Source: JAIVGV01 sp035295985 (GTDB lineage Bacteria > Acidobacteriota > Blastocatellia > Pyrinomonadales > Pyrinomonadaceae). From it: DNA of 40,829 bases. The notes under the pieces were generated by a model. That model was not told the DNA's origin. It searched no databases and worked only from the letters and a program-made list of their open reading frames with translations. Made by a program: the position numbers and the translations under genes. The DNA lies in contig DATHBT010000173.1 of assembly GCA_035295985.1 (NCBI GenBank), positions 1 to 40,829 of the forward strand, given 5' to 3'. Numbering within the stretch: position 1 is the first letter of the stretch; every line of letters starts with the position of its first letter. Below, one piece after another: positions 22,548 through 30,650 of this stretch.

Positions 22548-24269
22548 TCAGGCGCTGCCCTGCCGGCGTTCGAGGCTTGAGACGGCGATCATGCTCAGCG
22601 CGATTGCCGCGACGAGGACGACCGAGAGGGCGGAGGCCGTGCCGAGGTTGTAGTCGCGCATCGCCGCCGCGATAGCCATCGAGACGGGCCGGTTGCGCGG
22701 CACGTACACGAGCACGCTCGCCACGTACTCGCCGAGCGCGATGACGAAGGCGAGCAGCGTCCCCGCCGCCGCGCCCGGCGCGACGAGCGGCAGGCGCACG
22801 CGCCACAGCCTCTGCCACCAGCGCGCGCCTAAAGACCCGGCGGCCTCTTCGAGCGCCGGGTCTAACTGTTCAAGGCTCGCCTGGACTGATCGCACCACGA
22901 GCGGCATGAAGCGCAGGAAATAGACGACGGGCAGAATCCAGAACGTGCCGACGAGGATGAACGATCCCGTCAGCGGGTTCGGCCGCCCGTAAGCCTCGGC
23001 GACTGAGATCGCCACGACCGTGCCGGGTAAGGCCCACGGCACGAGGATCAGCAGAGAGACCACGCGCCGCCAACGCCCGCGCCCGCGCACCACCAGCGAC
23101 GCCGCGCACAGACTCCACACCAGCGCCGCACCGGCCGCAATCGCGGACATCACCACGCTGTTCCACAGCGCCTCGGCCTCGCCGCCACCGCCTAAGATGC
23201 GCGCGTAATTCTCCGCCGTGTACTCGGGCGGGAGCGCCTGCGTTGTCCACACTCCCTCGCGCGCGAAGCTGACGAGGATTAACGTCAGGACGGGGAGAAG
23301 CAGCGCGATTGCGACAACGATGCCGACGGCCGCCGCGATCCAGCGAGTCGCGCCGCGACGCAGAGGCGCGCGTCTTTTAGTTGCGCCCTTCGTCGCGGCG
23401 GCTACGAAGCGGCGCGTGCCCTCGTAGCGTTGGAAGAGGACGAGCGCGCCGAGCGAGACGAAGGCTAGGACGACCGTCTGCGTGACGGAGTCGGCCACGT
23501 CGCCGCGCTGCCGCGAGTTGAAGATTTCCAGAGTCAGCACGCGCACGTCGCCGCCGAAGAAAAGAGGCGCGCTGAACGACCCCATCGAGGTCATGAAGGT
23601 GAGGAGCGCGGCGGCGAGGAGCGAGGGCGTGAGCTGCGGCAGCACGACGCGCGTGAGCACGCTGACGCGGTTAGCGCCGAGCGAGCGAGCGGCCTCGGCC
23701 AGCCCGGCGTCGAGCCGGCGCAGCCCGGCGCCCGTGAAGACGTAGAAGAACGGGTACATCGTGTAGGCGTGGAAGAGCAGCAGGGCCGTCCAGCCCGTGA
23801 AAGTCCACGGCGGCCGTTCGAGATTGAGGAAGTATTGAACGCCGCGCGCGAGCAGGCCCGACTCGCCGAAGAGGAAGAGGAACGCGACCGTGCCGACGAG
23901 CGGCGGCAGCACGAGCGGCAGCGCCGCGAACGCCGCGAAAATCTTCCGGCCCGGAAACTCGTAACGCTCGAAGAGGAAAGCGAGCGGCACGCCCACGCCC
24001 GCGCACAGCACGACGGTCAACACAGAGAGGCCGAGGCTCGTGGCCGTCGCTTCGAGCGCGGTGCGGCGCGCGAAGAAGTCTGCGTAGTTACTGATCGTCC
24101 ACGCGCCCCCGCGCGTGAGCGACGCGGCGACGACCGAGAGGTTCGGATAGACGACGCCGTAGAGCAGCACGGCCGCGACGACGAACGCCAGCGCGAGCGG
24201 AGGCCGCGGGCCGCGCCGCCCGCGGAGTCGCGGGGCGGACGCCTTGCTAGCGTTGACTTCGTCGGCCAT
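22548..24269 (-). CDS. ABC transporter permease, fused two-module (Fe(III)-type)
   Basis: The 573-aa inner-membrane protein contains two consecutive permease modules, about 12 membrane helices in all. Each has its own EAA loop for contacting the ATPase: EAARSLGANRVSVLTRVVLP at ~192-211 and EEAAGSLGARWWQRLWRVRL at ~474-493. A basic cytoplasmic linker (KGATKRRAPLRRGATR) joins the halves. Single-chain double permeases like this are typical of the FbpB/SfuB ferric-iron importers and relatives for thiamine or phosphonates. It is last in a tightly spaced operon, only 7 nt after the ATPase gene. Iron is the best guess for substrate but is not proven by sequence. Confidence 0.92.
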   Translation of the reverse strand: MADEVNASKASAPRLRGRRGPRPPLALAFVVAAVLLYGVVYPNLSVVAASLTRGGAWTISNYADFFARRTALEATATSLGLSVLTVVLCAGVGVPLAFLFERYEFPGRKIFAAFAALPLVLPPLVGTVAFLFLFGESGLLARGVQYFLNLERPPWTFTGWTALLLFHAYTMYPFFYVFTGAGLRRLDAGLAEAARSLGANRVSVLTRVVLPQLTPSLLAAALLTFMTSMGSFSAPLFFGGDVRVLTLEIFNSRQRGDVADSVTQTVVLAFVSLGALVLFQRYEGTRRFVAAATKGATKRRAPLRRGATRWIAAAVGIVVAIALLLPVLTLILVSFAREGVWTTQALPPEYTAENYARILGGGGEAEALWNSVVMSAIAAGAALVWSLCAASLVVRGRGRWRRVVSLLILVPWALPGTVVAISVAEAYGRPNPLTGSFILVGTFWILPVVYFLRFMPLVVRSVQASLEQLDPALEEAAGSLGARWWQRLWRVRLPLVAPGAAAGTLLAFVIALGEYVASVLVYVPRNRPVSMAIAAAMRDYNLGTASALSVVLVAAIALSMIAVSSLERRQGSA

Positions 24270-24276
24270 CTGTCTC

Positions 24277-25356
24277 TTAAGCCGGCCCGATCAGCCTGAG
24301 TTGTTCGCGCGGAAGTTCGACCGAGCACTCCTCGCCCGGCTCGAAGTGTTCGCGTTTGAGCACGAGGGCTTCGAGCCGGAGGCCCGCGGCGTCGAGCGTG
24401 ACGCCCGTCGTCGCGCCCGCGAAGCTGACCTCTTTGACGACCGCGCTCAGGGCGTTCTCGCCGCCCGCGCCGCCCGGCTTCGACAGGCGCAGGTGTTCGG
24501 GCCGGGCGGCGAGCACGCAGGTCTGATCAATCGGCGGGAGCGACAAGCCTTCGACATCGACGTTGAGGAGGTGGCCGCCGTCAATCGTCTTGAAGCGCGC
24601 GACCCGCTCGCGGTTGGAAGTCAGGCGCGCGGCGCTGATCAGGTTGTTCTGGCCGAGGAAGCGGGCGACCTCGACGGTGGCGGGCCGCTCGTACAACTCG
24701 CGCGGCGTGCCGGTTTGCAGCACGCGGCCCGAGCCCATCACGCAGATGCGGTCGCAGACGGCGAAAGCCTCCTCCTGATCGTGCGTCACGTAGAGGGCCG
24801 TGAGATTAAGTCGTCTGACTAATTCGCGAAGCTCGGCGCGCGTGCGCCCTCGCAGCGCGGCGTCCAGGTTCGACAGCGGCTCGTCGAACAGTAAAAGTTT
24901 CGGCTCGATGGCGACGGCGCGCGCAATCGCCACGCGCTGCTGCTGTCCGCCGGACAGCTCCTCGATGCGTCGCCTCCCGTAGCCCGCGAGCTGGACGAGT
25001 TCGAGCGCGGCCGAGACTTTGACCGCCACCTCCGGCTTCGGCAGACGCCGCACGCGCAGGCCGAAGGCGACGTTCTCCGCAACGTTCATGTGCGGGAAGA
25101 GCGCGTAGTTCTGGAAGACCATCCCGAAGCCGCGCCGCTCGGCGGGCACGCGCGTGATGTCGCGGCCGTCGAACTCGATAGTGCCGGCGTCGGCCTCTTC
25201 CAGACCGGCGACGAGCCTGAGCGTCGTCGTCTTGCCGCAGCCCGAAGGCCCCAGCAGGCCGAAGAACTCGCCGGCCTCGACCGCGAGCGAGACCTGATCG
25301 GCGGCGCGCGTCGCGCCGTAAGTTTTAGACAGGTTGTTGACAGAGAGGAAGGGCAT
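24277..25356 (-). CDS. ABC transporter ATPase (Fe(III)/polyamine-type)
   Basis: The 359-aa protein has a complete nucleotide-binding domain: Walker A GPSGCGKTTT (36-45), Q-loop Gln82 (FQNYALFPHMNV), signature LSGGQQQRVAIARA (134-147), Walker B LLLFDE (154-159) and the switch His in YVTHDQEEAF. The C-terminal ~120 residues form a TOBE regulatory domain. The domain set is that of the FbpC/PotA/CysA importer ATPases. It powers import through the adjacent permease. It lies between the binding-protein gene (16 nt upstream) and the permease gene (7 nt downstream), clearly one operon. Confidence 0.95.
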   Translation of the reverse strand: MPFLSVNNLSKTYGATRAADQVSLAVEAGEFFGLLGPSGCGKTTTLRLVAGLEEADAGTIEFDGRDITRVPAERRGFGMVFQNYALFPHMNVAENVAFGLRVRRLPKPEVAVKVSAALELVQLAGYGRRRIEELSGGQQQRVAIARAVAIEPKLLLFDEPLSNLDAALRGRTRAELRELVRRLNLTALYVTHDQEEAFAVCDRICVMGSGRVLQTGTPRELYERPATVEVARFLGQNNLISAARLTSNRERVARFKTIDGGHLLNVDVEGLSLPPIDQTCVLAARPEHLRLSKPGGAGGENALSAVVKEVSFAGATTGVTLDAAGLRLEALVLKREHFEPGEECSVELPREQLRLIGPA

Positions 25357-25372
25357 CGGTCGCGGCGTGTGG

Positions 25373-26425
25373 CTACTTTTTGCTGCGACCCCTGATCTCG
25401 GCGTCCCAGTGGCGCAGCCAGTTGCCGCCCTCGCGGCGCAGCAAGTCCCAGTCGAGTTGCATCCGCGTGAAAGGCTCGTTCATCCACGCGGGCAGTTGCG
25501 ACTGGTCGATGTCGGTGCGCGCGGGGATGCGGTAGTAGGTCTTGGCGGCGTGGACGAGGCTGTCGGGCGAGGTGACGAACTCGTAGAAGCGGCGGGCCTC
25601 TTCACTGTTGGGCGCGCCGGCGACGACGGCGATGCCGTCGGTGACGACGGGCGTGCCGCTCGCGGGGACGTGGTAGGCGACGGGGAAGTTGCGCTGCTGG
25701 CGGTATAGCTCCGCGTCGGGCATGTTCCAGAGCGTGACGAGCCCTTCGCGGCGGCCGAGCTTCTGCATGAGGAGCGTGCCGTCGGCCGTGTACTCTTTGA
25801 CGTTCGCGTCGAGGCGGCGCAGCCAGTCGTAGCCCTGTTCGGGCGAGCCGGTCTGCTTGTGGAAGCGATAGATCATCGCGCCGAAGATGGCGCGCATCGT
25901 GTCCGAGGGGTTGGGGTTGCGGATCAGGATTTTGTCGCGCCACTTCGGGTCGAGCACGTCGTCCCAGTCTTTCGGCGCTTCCTCCCGCGCGACCGCCTCG
26001 CTGTTATAGACGATGACTTCGGGCGTGCGATACGTGGCGTACCAGCGATCCTGAGCGTCGCGCTCCTCTGGGAGAACACGGTCGGCCCAGGTGGGACGGT
26101 AGGGCGCGAGCAAGCCCTCGTCGGCGGCGGTCTGGAAGGTCGTGTGCGCCGCGCCCCACCAGAGGTCGGCCTGCGGGCGGTGGCGCTCCAGCCGTAGTCG
26201 CTCCAGGACCTGCTGCGATCCCATGTCCTGGAACTGAATTTCCACTTCGGGGTGCGCCTGCTTGTAGCGCGCGATGAAGTCGCGCATCAGGTCTTGCCCG
26301 TGCGGCGTGTAAACGAGCAGCGACTTTTTAGCCGCGCCCCCGCCGCCCTGACTGTTGCAGGCGGAAGAGACGGCGGCGAGCGCGAGCAGAAGCGACGCGA
26401 GCAGGGAGAAGATTTTGGCTCTCAT
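25373..26425 (-). CDS. Extracellular solute-binding protein of the ABC importer
   Basis: The ATG at 26425 gives a 350-aa product with a hydrophobic signal (MRAKIFSLLASLLLALAAVS) followed by Ala-Cys. The Cys may be lipidated, although the lipobox is weak. The mature part is a two-lobed periplasmic binding protein. It opens with SLLVYTPHGQDLMRDFIARY, the usual first strand of iron/phosphonate-type proteins, and has QADLWWGAAHTTFQTAADEG and WYATYRTPEVIVYNSEAV. In FbpA-type proteins a pair of Tyr binds ferric iron; Tyr residues are plentiful (for example KTYYRIPA), but I cannot fix the ligands by eye. First gene of the three-gene importer operon. Confidence 0.9.
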   Translation of the reverse strand: MRAKIFSLLASLLLALAAVSSACNSQGGGGAAKKSLLVYTPHGQDLMRDFIARYKQAHPEVEIQFQDMGSQQVLERLRLERHRPQADLWWGAAHTTFQTAADEGLLAPYRPTWADRVLPEERDAQDRWYATYRTPEVIVYNSEAVAREEAPKDWDDVLDPKWRDKILIRNPNPSDTMRAIFGAMIYRFHKQTGSPEQGYDWLRRLDANVKEYTADGTLLMQKLGRREGLVTLWNMPDAELYRQQRNFPVAYHVPASGTPVVTDGIAVVAGAPNSEEARRFYEFVTSPDSLVHAAKTYYRIPARTDIDQSQLPAWMNEPFTRMQLDWDLLRREGGNWLRHWDAEIRGRSKK

Positions 26426-26541
26426 ATTTCGGGGCGTTGCGGGATCAACGGCAATGTAGCGAGGGCGCGCGCCGGCGGTCAAGATGGGGGGATGTTGACA
26501 ACTGACGAAACGAAAACCGGCGCGGCAGAGTTCTGCCCGCA

Positions 26542-27597
26542 TCAGACGACGCCGGCCTCCGTGATTTCGAGCGTGCCGGCCGCGGCGTCGAGCGTGGCGG
26601 CGACGCCGAGCGGGAGCGTCAGTTGATCGCTCGTGTGGCCGATGGTCAGGCCCGAAAGGACGGGGACTTTGAGCGCGCCGAGCAGGTTGTCAACCACCTC
26701 GCCGAGCGTGAACGGCGAGACGGCCGCCGGCTCGAAGCGGCGTGGGCCGCAGTCGTCGCACTCGCCCCAGACGACGCCGGCCGCCGCGTCGAGCTTCCCC
26801 GCGAGGCGCAACTGCGTCAGCATCCGGTCGATGTTGTAAGGCTGCTCGCCCACGTCTTCGAGGAAGAGGATTTTGCCGCGCGTGTCGATCTCGTAGGGCG
26901 TGCCGAGCGTGGCGCACACGAGCGAGAGGTTGCCGCCCGCCAGTTGTCCCGTGGCCGTGCCGGCGCGCACGGTGCGAAGCGGGTGCGACGGGCGCAGCTC
27001 GTCGTCGCCGGGCGGGTTGGTGAGACGGCCCAGGGGGCGCGGCTCGAAGATGGCGCGGCGGAAGTGCGACAGCGTGTAGCCGGTGAAGCGCGAGAGGACG
27101 ACGGGGCCGTGGAAGGTGACGAGCCGCGCGTGGCGGTTGAAGGCGAGGTGCAGCGCGGTGATGTCGGAGTAGCCGACGAAGATTTTCGGGTTGCGGCGGA
27201 CGAGATCGTAATCGACGCGGTCGAGCAGGTGGGGCGACCCGTACCCGCCGCGGACGGCGAAGACGGCGCGCACCTCCGCGTCGCGGAATGCCTCGTGCAG
27301 ATCGTCCAAGCGCGCCTGGACTGACTCTGCGTAGGTTCCGAAGCGGCGGCCGAGGTTTCGCGGGCGCTTCATACGCAGGCCCAGGTGGCGGACGGTGCGC
27401 TCGGCCAGGGCGAGCCGGTCGGGGTCGGGGACTTCGGTGGCGGGCGTGACGAGCGCGACCGCGTCGCCCGCGCGCAAAGCCTTCGGGCGCGTGAGCGCGT
27501 TCGGCTGGCGGGCGGGGAAGACGTTCGTGCGCTGCGCGGCGGCCGTCGCGGCGATTGCCGCCGCGCCGAGGCCGCGCATGAAGTTACGACGCTCCAT
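26542..27597 (-). CDS. LD-carboxypeptidase / S66-family serine peptidase, Tat-exported
   Basis: The 351-aa product opens with ERRNFMRGLGAAAIAATAAA, a twin-arginine-type signal. The S66 core has the nucleophile Ser144 in VGYSDITALHLAF, the Glu in LFLEDVGEQPYNIDRML, and the His in IGHTSDQLTLPLG. VRGGYGSPHLLDRVDYD is also diagnostic. Members are LdcA, which removes the terminal D-Ala from tetrapeptides in murein recycling, and MccF, which cleaves microcin C. LdcA is normally cytosolic, so export suggests action on released peptidoglycan fragments. It is transcribed in the same direction as the ABC operon, with 116 nt between, and is probably independent. Confidence 0.92.
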   Translation of the reverse strand: MERRNFMRGLGAAAIAATAAAQRTNVFPARQPNALTRPKALRAGDAVALVTPATEVPDPDRLALAERTVRHLGLRMKRPRNLGRRFGTYAESVQARLDDLHEAFRDAEVRAVFAVRGGYGSPHLLDRVDYDLVRRNPKIFVGYSDITALHLAFNRHARLVTFHGPVVLSRFTGYTLSHFRRAIFEPRPLGRLTNPPGDDELRPSHPLRTVRAGTATGQLAGGNLSLVCATLGTPYEIDTRGKILFLEDVGEQPYNIDRMLTQLRLAGKLDAAAGVVWGECDDCGPRRFEPAAVSPFTLGEVVDNLLGALKVPVLSGLTIGHTSDQLTLPLGVAATLDAAAGTLEITEAGVV

Positions 27598-27773
27598 CGG
27601 TATCCATGCCTCTTCGGGGTTAGTTCGGTTGACGCGCGGCGTCGCGGGCCTCGTGCCGCCGCGCGGATTGTAACTTGAACGGGCGGGGCGGCGAAGCGCA
27701 CGGGCTTGAGGTGACGGGCGAGGGTGGAGTGGCGAGTTGCAGCGCGATCATAAAATTGAGCGTGGCGGATCGT

Positions 27774-27869
27774 ACTCACCACGGAGGCACAGAGGGCACG
27801 GAGGATGCACAGAGGGTTGAGCGGTTTCCTCTGTGCCCCCTCTGTGTCCTCAGCGCCTCTGTGGTGAGT
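27774..27869. repeat. ~95-bp palindromic repeat, copy 1
   Basis: The element runs from ACTCACCAC to GTGGTGAGT and is largely self-complementary, built of CACAGAGG/CCTCTGTG-type units around a GTTGAGCGGTTT loop. A second copy lies at 39622-39715 in the same orientation with an identical core. Similar CCTCTGTGCCTCTGTGG sequences occur in many unrelated bacterial genomes. The rest of the 27598-27962 gap has no gene, only the repeat and the tRNA-Arg promoter. Confidence 0.9.
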
Positions 27870-27925
27870 GACCCTCAATAAATTCAACGACGAATCGGCC
27901 CGCCGCCGACGGCCCTCGGCAGTTT

Positions 27926-27953
27926 TTGCCCCGCCCCGCGCGCGTGCTATATT
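27926..27953 (+). promoter_or_regulatory. Promoter of tRNA-Arg
   Basis: TTGCCC (27926-27931), a 16-bp spacer and TATATT (27948-27953), ending 9 nt before the tRNA 5' end. Confidence 0.7.
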
Positions 27954-27962
27954 CGCAGGCGC

Positions 27963-28036
<74 letters not shown>

Positions 28037-28072
28037 CTTCGAGAGCATCAACCCCAACGGTTGAGACCGGCG

Positions 28073-28097
28073 CAGGCGTCCCCGACAAGGACGCCTG
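28073..28097 (+). terminator. Hairpin downstream of tRNA-Arg
   Basis: A 9-bp stem (CAGGCGTCC / GGACGCCTG) with a 7-nt loop, followed by TAACTCTTTC. A smaller TCAACC/GGTTGA hairpin precedes it at about 28048-28064. Likely the tRNA terminator. Confidence 0.55.
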
Positions 28098-28139
28098 TAA
28101 CTCTTTCAGGCCCCGCAACCCGACGCGAACTTCAATCCC

Positions 28140-28889
28140 ATGCCGACAACTGACCCGACGCACGCCGCCCCGACAACCCTACGCGCGGCACGGAAGCTGG
28201 CAAGACTGCTGCTCGCAGTGACATTCGTCGCGGCCTCGTCCTTTCCCACGGCGGCGCAGGGCGAGAGGCCGCGCGAGTCGCGCCCCGCGGCGGTGCCTGC
28301 CGGCGAGGTCGTCGTCGTCTTAAACGAACAGCTCTTTAACGCGCTCGTCGAATCGGTCTTCATGCTGCCGCAGCCGCCGACGTTCCCACTGCGGGAGGGC
28401 GAAGGGTCGGCCGAGAAGCGGCCGGGCGAGTGCGCGAGCGAGATTCAGCTCGCGCGCGAGGTGGCGGGGACGCGCACGGCCGTCCATTTCCGCGACGGCC
28501 GCTTCAGCGCGCCGGTGGCATTCCGCGGCTCCTATGGCGCGCCGCTCGTCGGCTGCCTCAGCTTCGAGGGCTGGGCCGACACGCAGCTCAACCTCACCTT
28601 CGACCAGCAGCGGCAGGCGCTCACCGCCCGCGCCGAAGTCCGCCGCGTCAGCCTGCGCAACGTGCCCGCGCTCCTCTCCGACGGCGTCACCACGCTCGTG
28701 CAGAGCGCGCTCGACCAGCGCGTCAACCCCATCGAGATTCTGCGCGCGGAACAGGTCTCGGCGCTGCTCCCGCTCAAAAGATTTCAGACCGGCGGCTCGC
28801 TTCGCCTGCGCGCGCGCGAGGTGCGCCACGAAATCCTGCCCGGCGAGCTGCGCCTGCGGATCGTTTACGAGTTCGTGCGGGAGAACTGA
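28140..28889 (+). CDS. Secreted hypothetical protein (249 aa)
   Basis: The product has an N-terminal extension, then a hydrophobic signal (ARLLLAVTFVAASSFPTAAQ). The mature ~205 residues are rich in beta-strand patterns: VVVVLNEQLFNALVESVF at the start, then RTAVHFRDGRFSAPVAFRGS, then repeated alternating strands to the end. Two cysteines (GECAS and GCLSF) might pair. The alternation suggests a lipid-carrier-like or layered beta fold, but I do not recognise the family. There is no clear ribosome site. It is followed after 27 nt by the DUF983 gene on the same strand, so the two are probably cotranscribed. Confidence 0.75.
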   Translation: MPTTDPTHAAPTTLRAARKLARLLLAVTFVAASSFPTAAQGERPRESRPAAVPAGEVVVVLNEQLFNALVESVFMLPQPPTFPLREGEGSAEKRPGECASEIQLAREVAGTRTAVHFRDGRFSAPVAFRGSYGAPLVGCLSFEGWADTQLNLTFDQQRQALTARAEVRRVSLRNVPALLSDGVTTLVQSALDQRVNPIEILRAEQVSALLPLKRFQTGGSLRLRAREVRHEILPGELRLRIVYEFVREN

Positions 28890-28916
28890 CAATCGGTTCG
28901 AGGCGTTTCGGAAGGG

Positions 28917-29291
28917 ATGCGACGCTCACCCGCGAAGATTCTAATCCGCGTGCTGCGGCTGCGCTGCCCGGTGTGCGGGGAGGCGTCGATAGCGGAGCAG
29001 CCCTTCCGCGTCAGGCATCATTGCCCCGCCTGCCGCGCGCTCTTCAAGCGCGAGGAGGGCTTCTTCGTCGGCGCTATCGCCATCAACCTCGTCGCGACCG
29101 AAGGCTTCACCATCCTGATCTGCATGGCCGGCCTGCTCTTCTTCGACTTCCGCACTCTCTTCACCGCGCTCTTCGCCACCGCGCTCGTGCTCCCGGTCCT
29201 CTTCTACCACCACGCCTGGAGCGCGTGGCTCGGCTTCGATCACTTCATCGAGACGCTCCCGCGCTACCGGGGCGTCGATGAAAGGGAGTGA
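28917..29291 (+). CDS. DUF983-family protein: zinc ribbon plus two membrane helices
   Basis: The 124-aa protein begins with a basic segment, then a zinc-ribbon-like pair: CPVCGEASI and HHCPACRALFKREEGFFVGA. Two membrane helices follow (~48-72 and ~76-98), and a short C-terminal tail contains FDHFIETLPRYRG. This order is the DUF983 family, which is common near cytochrome oxidase or cell-envelope genes but has no proven function. The only purine-rich site (GGAAGGG) touches the ATG, which is too close, so the start may lie a few codons off. It is downstream of the secreted 249-aa gene, likely one transcript, and followed by element H3. Confidence 0.85.
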   Translation: MRRSPAKILIRVLRLRCPVCGEASIAEQPFRVRHHCPACRALFKREEGFFVGAIAINLVATEGFTILICMAGLLFFDFRTLFTALFATALVLPVLFYHHAWSAWLGFDHFIETLPRYRGVDERE

Positions 29292-29302
29292 GGGACTGAA
29301 GA

Positions 29303-29424
29303 GCAGTCCGTCGTCCGTGGTCAGTTGTCAGTTGTTTGAGCCTTCCAGGCCGGCGGGCCAAAGACGTGACTCGAAAGCCGGCGCAGCACGGGCGACGGAC
29401 GACTGTCCACGGACAACGGACTGC
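29303..29424. repeat. Inverted pair of 7-bp tandem repeats (element H3)
   Basis: The left arm (29303-29337) has units GCAGTCC, GTCGTCC, GTGGTCA, GTTGTCA, GTTGTTT. The right arm (about 29397-29424) has GGACGAC, TGTCCAC, GGACAAC, GGACTGC, complementary to the left units in reverse order. It fills the gap between the convergent DUF983 and lpxC genes, starting 12 nt after one stop codon and ending 2 nt before the other. Confidence 0.85.
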
Positions 29425-29425
29425 T

Positions 29426-30310
29426 TTACCGTGCGGCGGCCAGTTCGACGGAGGCGGGCATGTCAACGACCTCCCAGGCGGAGTCGTCGCGCAGCAGCCG
29501 AGTCATCAGCATCGCGTGGAAGAGGTGGCCGCTGCGCTCGGCCCGGACGAGTCCGAGGAGCGGCATCCCCAGCAGCGCGAGGTCGCCGATGATGTCGAGG
29601 ACTTTGTGGCGGACGAACTCGTCGGGCGCGCGCAAAGGGGTCTCGTTGAGCATCCCCGTCGGCGTGAGCACGATGGCGTTGTCGAGCGAGCCGCCGCGGA
29701 TGAGGTTGGCGCGGCGCAGCGCCTCGATCTCTTCGGTGAAGCCGACCGTGCGCGCCCAGGCCACCTCGCGGCCGAAGCTGCCGGGCGCGAGCGCGTCGAA
29801 GTTGAGCCGCTGTCGGCCGATGAGAGGGTGCGCGAAGTCGATCAAACAGTCGATCTCGTAGCCGTCGAACGGTTCGACGCTGATGCGCCGGTTCCCGTCC
29901 GCGACCGAGACGCGCTCGCGCACGCGCAGCGCGCGCCTCGCCGCCGGCTGCTCCACCACCCCGGCACGCTCGATCAGCTCGGCGAACGCCTCCGAGGAGC
30001 CGTCCATGATCGGGATTTCGAGGTTGTCAACTTCGACGTAGCAGTTGTCTACGCCCTCGCCCCGAAGCGCCGCGAGCAGGTGCTCGACCGTGGAGAGCGT
30101 GACGCCTTTGCGCATCAGCGTCGTGGCATACGACGAGTGCGAGACGTGCTCGACCGTGGCCGGAATCTCGAAGCAGTCGAGGTCGGAGCGCAGGAAGATG
30201 TAGCCGGTGTCGGGCGGCGCGGGCCGGAGGCGGACGCGCACCTCGACGCCCGTGTGAAGCCCCAAGCCCCGTGTCTCGACCGCGCGGCCGATGGTCGTCT
30301 GCCTGATCAA
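29426..30310 (-). CDS. lpxC: UDP-3-O-acyl-N-acetylglucosamine deacetylase
   Basis: The start is TTG at 30308-30310: MIRQTTIGRAVETRGLGLHT lines up with the usual LpxC N-terminus (MIKQRTL...GVGLHTG). The 294-aa cytosolic enzyme carries out the committed step of lipid A synthesis, removing acetate from UDP-3-O-acyl-GlcNAc. Zinc ligands are His77 (STVEHLLAAL), His235 and Asp239 (VRHKVLDIIGDLALLG); Glu76 is the general base and His262 (SGHLFHAMLM) the catalytic His. Its presence shows an outer membrane with LPS. It is transcribed divergently from polA, and a 13-codon frame overlaps its TTG start. Confidence 0.97.
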   Translation of the reverse strand: MIRQTTIGRAVETRGLGLHTGVEVRVRLRPAPPDTGYIFLRSDLDCFEIPATVEHVSHSSYATTLMRKGVTLSTVEHLLAALRGEGVDNCYVEVDNLEIPIMDGSSEAFAELIERAGVVEQPAARRALRVRERVSVADGNRRISVEPFDGYEIDCLIDFAHPLIGRQRLNFDALAPGSFGREVAWARTVGFTEEIEALRRANLIRGGSLDNAIVLTPTGMLNETPLRAPDEFVRHKVLDIIGDLALLGMPLLGLVRAERSGHLFHAMLMTRLLRDDSAWEVVDMPASVELAAAR

Positions 30311-30348
30311 ATTTTTATGCGTGTCCTTCCGGTTGTTCGTCGCGTCAT
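30307..30348 (-). CDS. Possible 13-aa leader peptide overlapping the lpxC start
   Basis: A short frame MTRRTTGRTRIKI ends in a TGA that overlaps the lpxC TTG start codon (TTGA). Its ATG lies at the loop of an 8-bp hairpin (GTCGCGTC / GACGCGAC, about 30339-30358). The GGAAGG that could serve as the lpxC ribosome site lies inside this frame. Translational coupling is possible, but a frame this short may be chance, and it has no clear ribosome site of its own. Confidence 0.2.
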   Translation of the reverse strand: MTRRTTGRTRIKI

Positions 30349-30522
30349 AAAGACGCGACCGGGCCAGAGCTTATCAAAAGACTTGGCAACACCCGTGCCC
30401 CGAAGCCTACCACACGAAACGCCTTAAAACGGCGCGAGGGGCGGTGAAAGCGCGCCGCGACTGTGGCGCGTCTGCCACGCGCGGCGTCGCCCGGCAGTGC
30501 CTTCGCGCCACACCGGGACTCG

Positions 30523-30595
30523 TAAATAGTGAATAGTAAATAGTGAATAGAAGAAGACAGTTCTGCTCTATTCACTATTTACCATTCACTATTCA
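30523..30595. repeat. Inverted pair of 7-bp tandem repeats (element H4)
   Basis: The left arm (30523-30550) is TAAATAG, TGAATAG, TAAATAG, TGAATAG. The right arm (30568-30595) is CTATTCA, CTATTTA, CCATTCA, CTATTCA. The 28-bp stem has only two mismatches around a 17-nt loop. It is AT-rich in a G+C-rich genome and sits 16 nt upstream of the polA promoter. In the rest of the lpxC-polA gap (30361-30520) I see no feature. Confidence 0.9.
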
Positions 30596-30611
30596 CTGCT
30601 CTTTTCCGCTC

Positions 30612-30641
30612 TTGTCACCCGTCGCCGTTTACTCCTATCAT
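30612..30641 (+). promoter_or_regulatory. Promoter of polA
   Basis: TTGTCA (30612-30617), an 18-bp spacer and TATCAT (30636-30641). The start would be near 30648, about 3 nt before the ATG, so the mRNA would be essentially leaderless. No ribosome site is present, in agreement. Confidence 0.6.
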
Positions 30642-30650
30642 CAACCGCAA

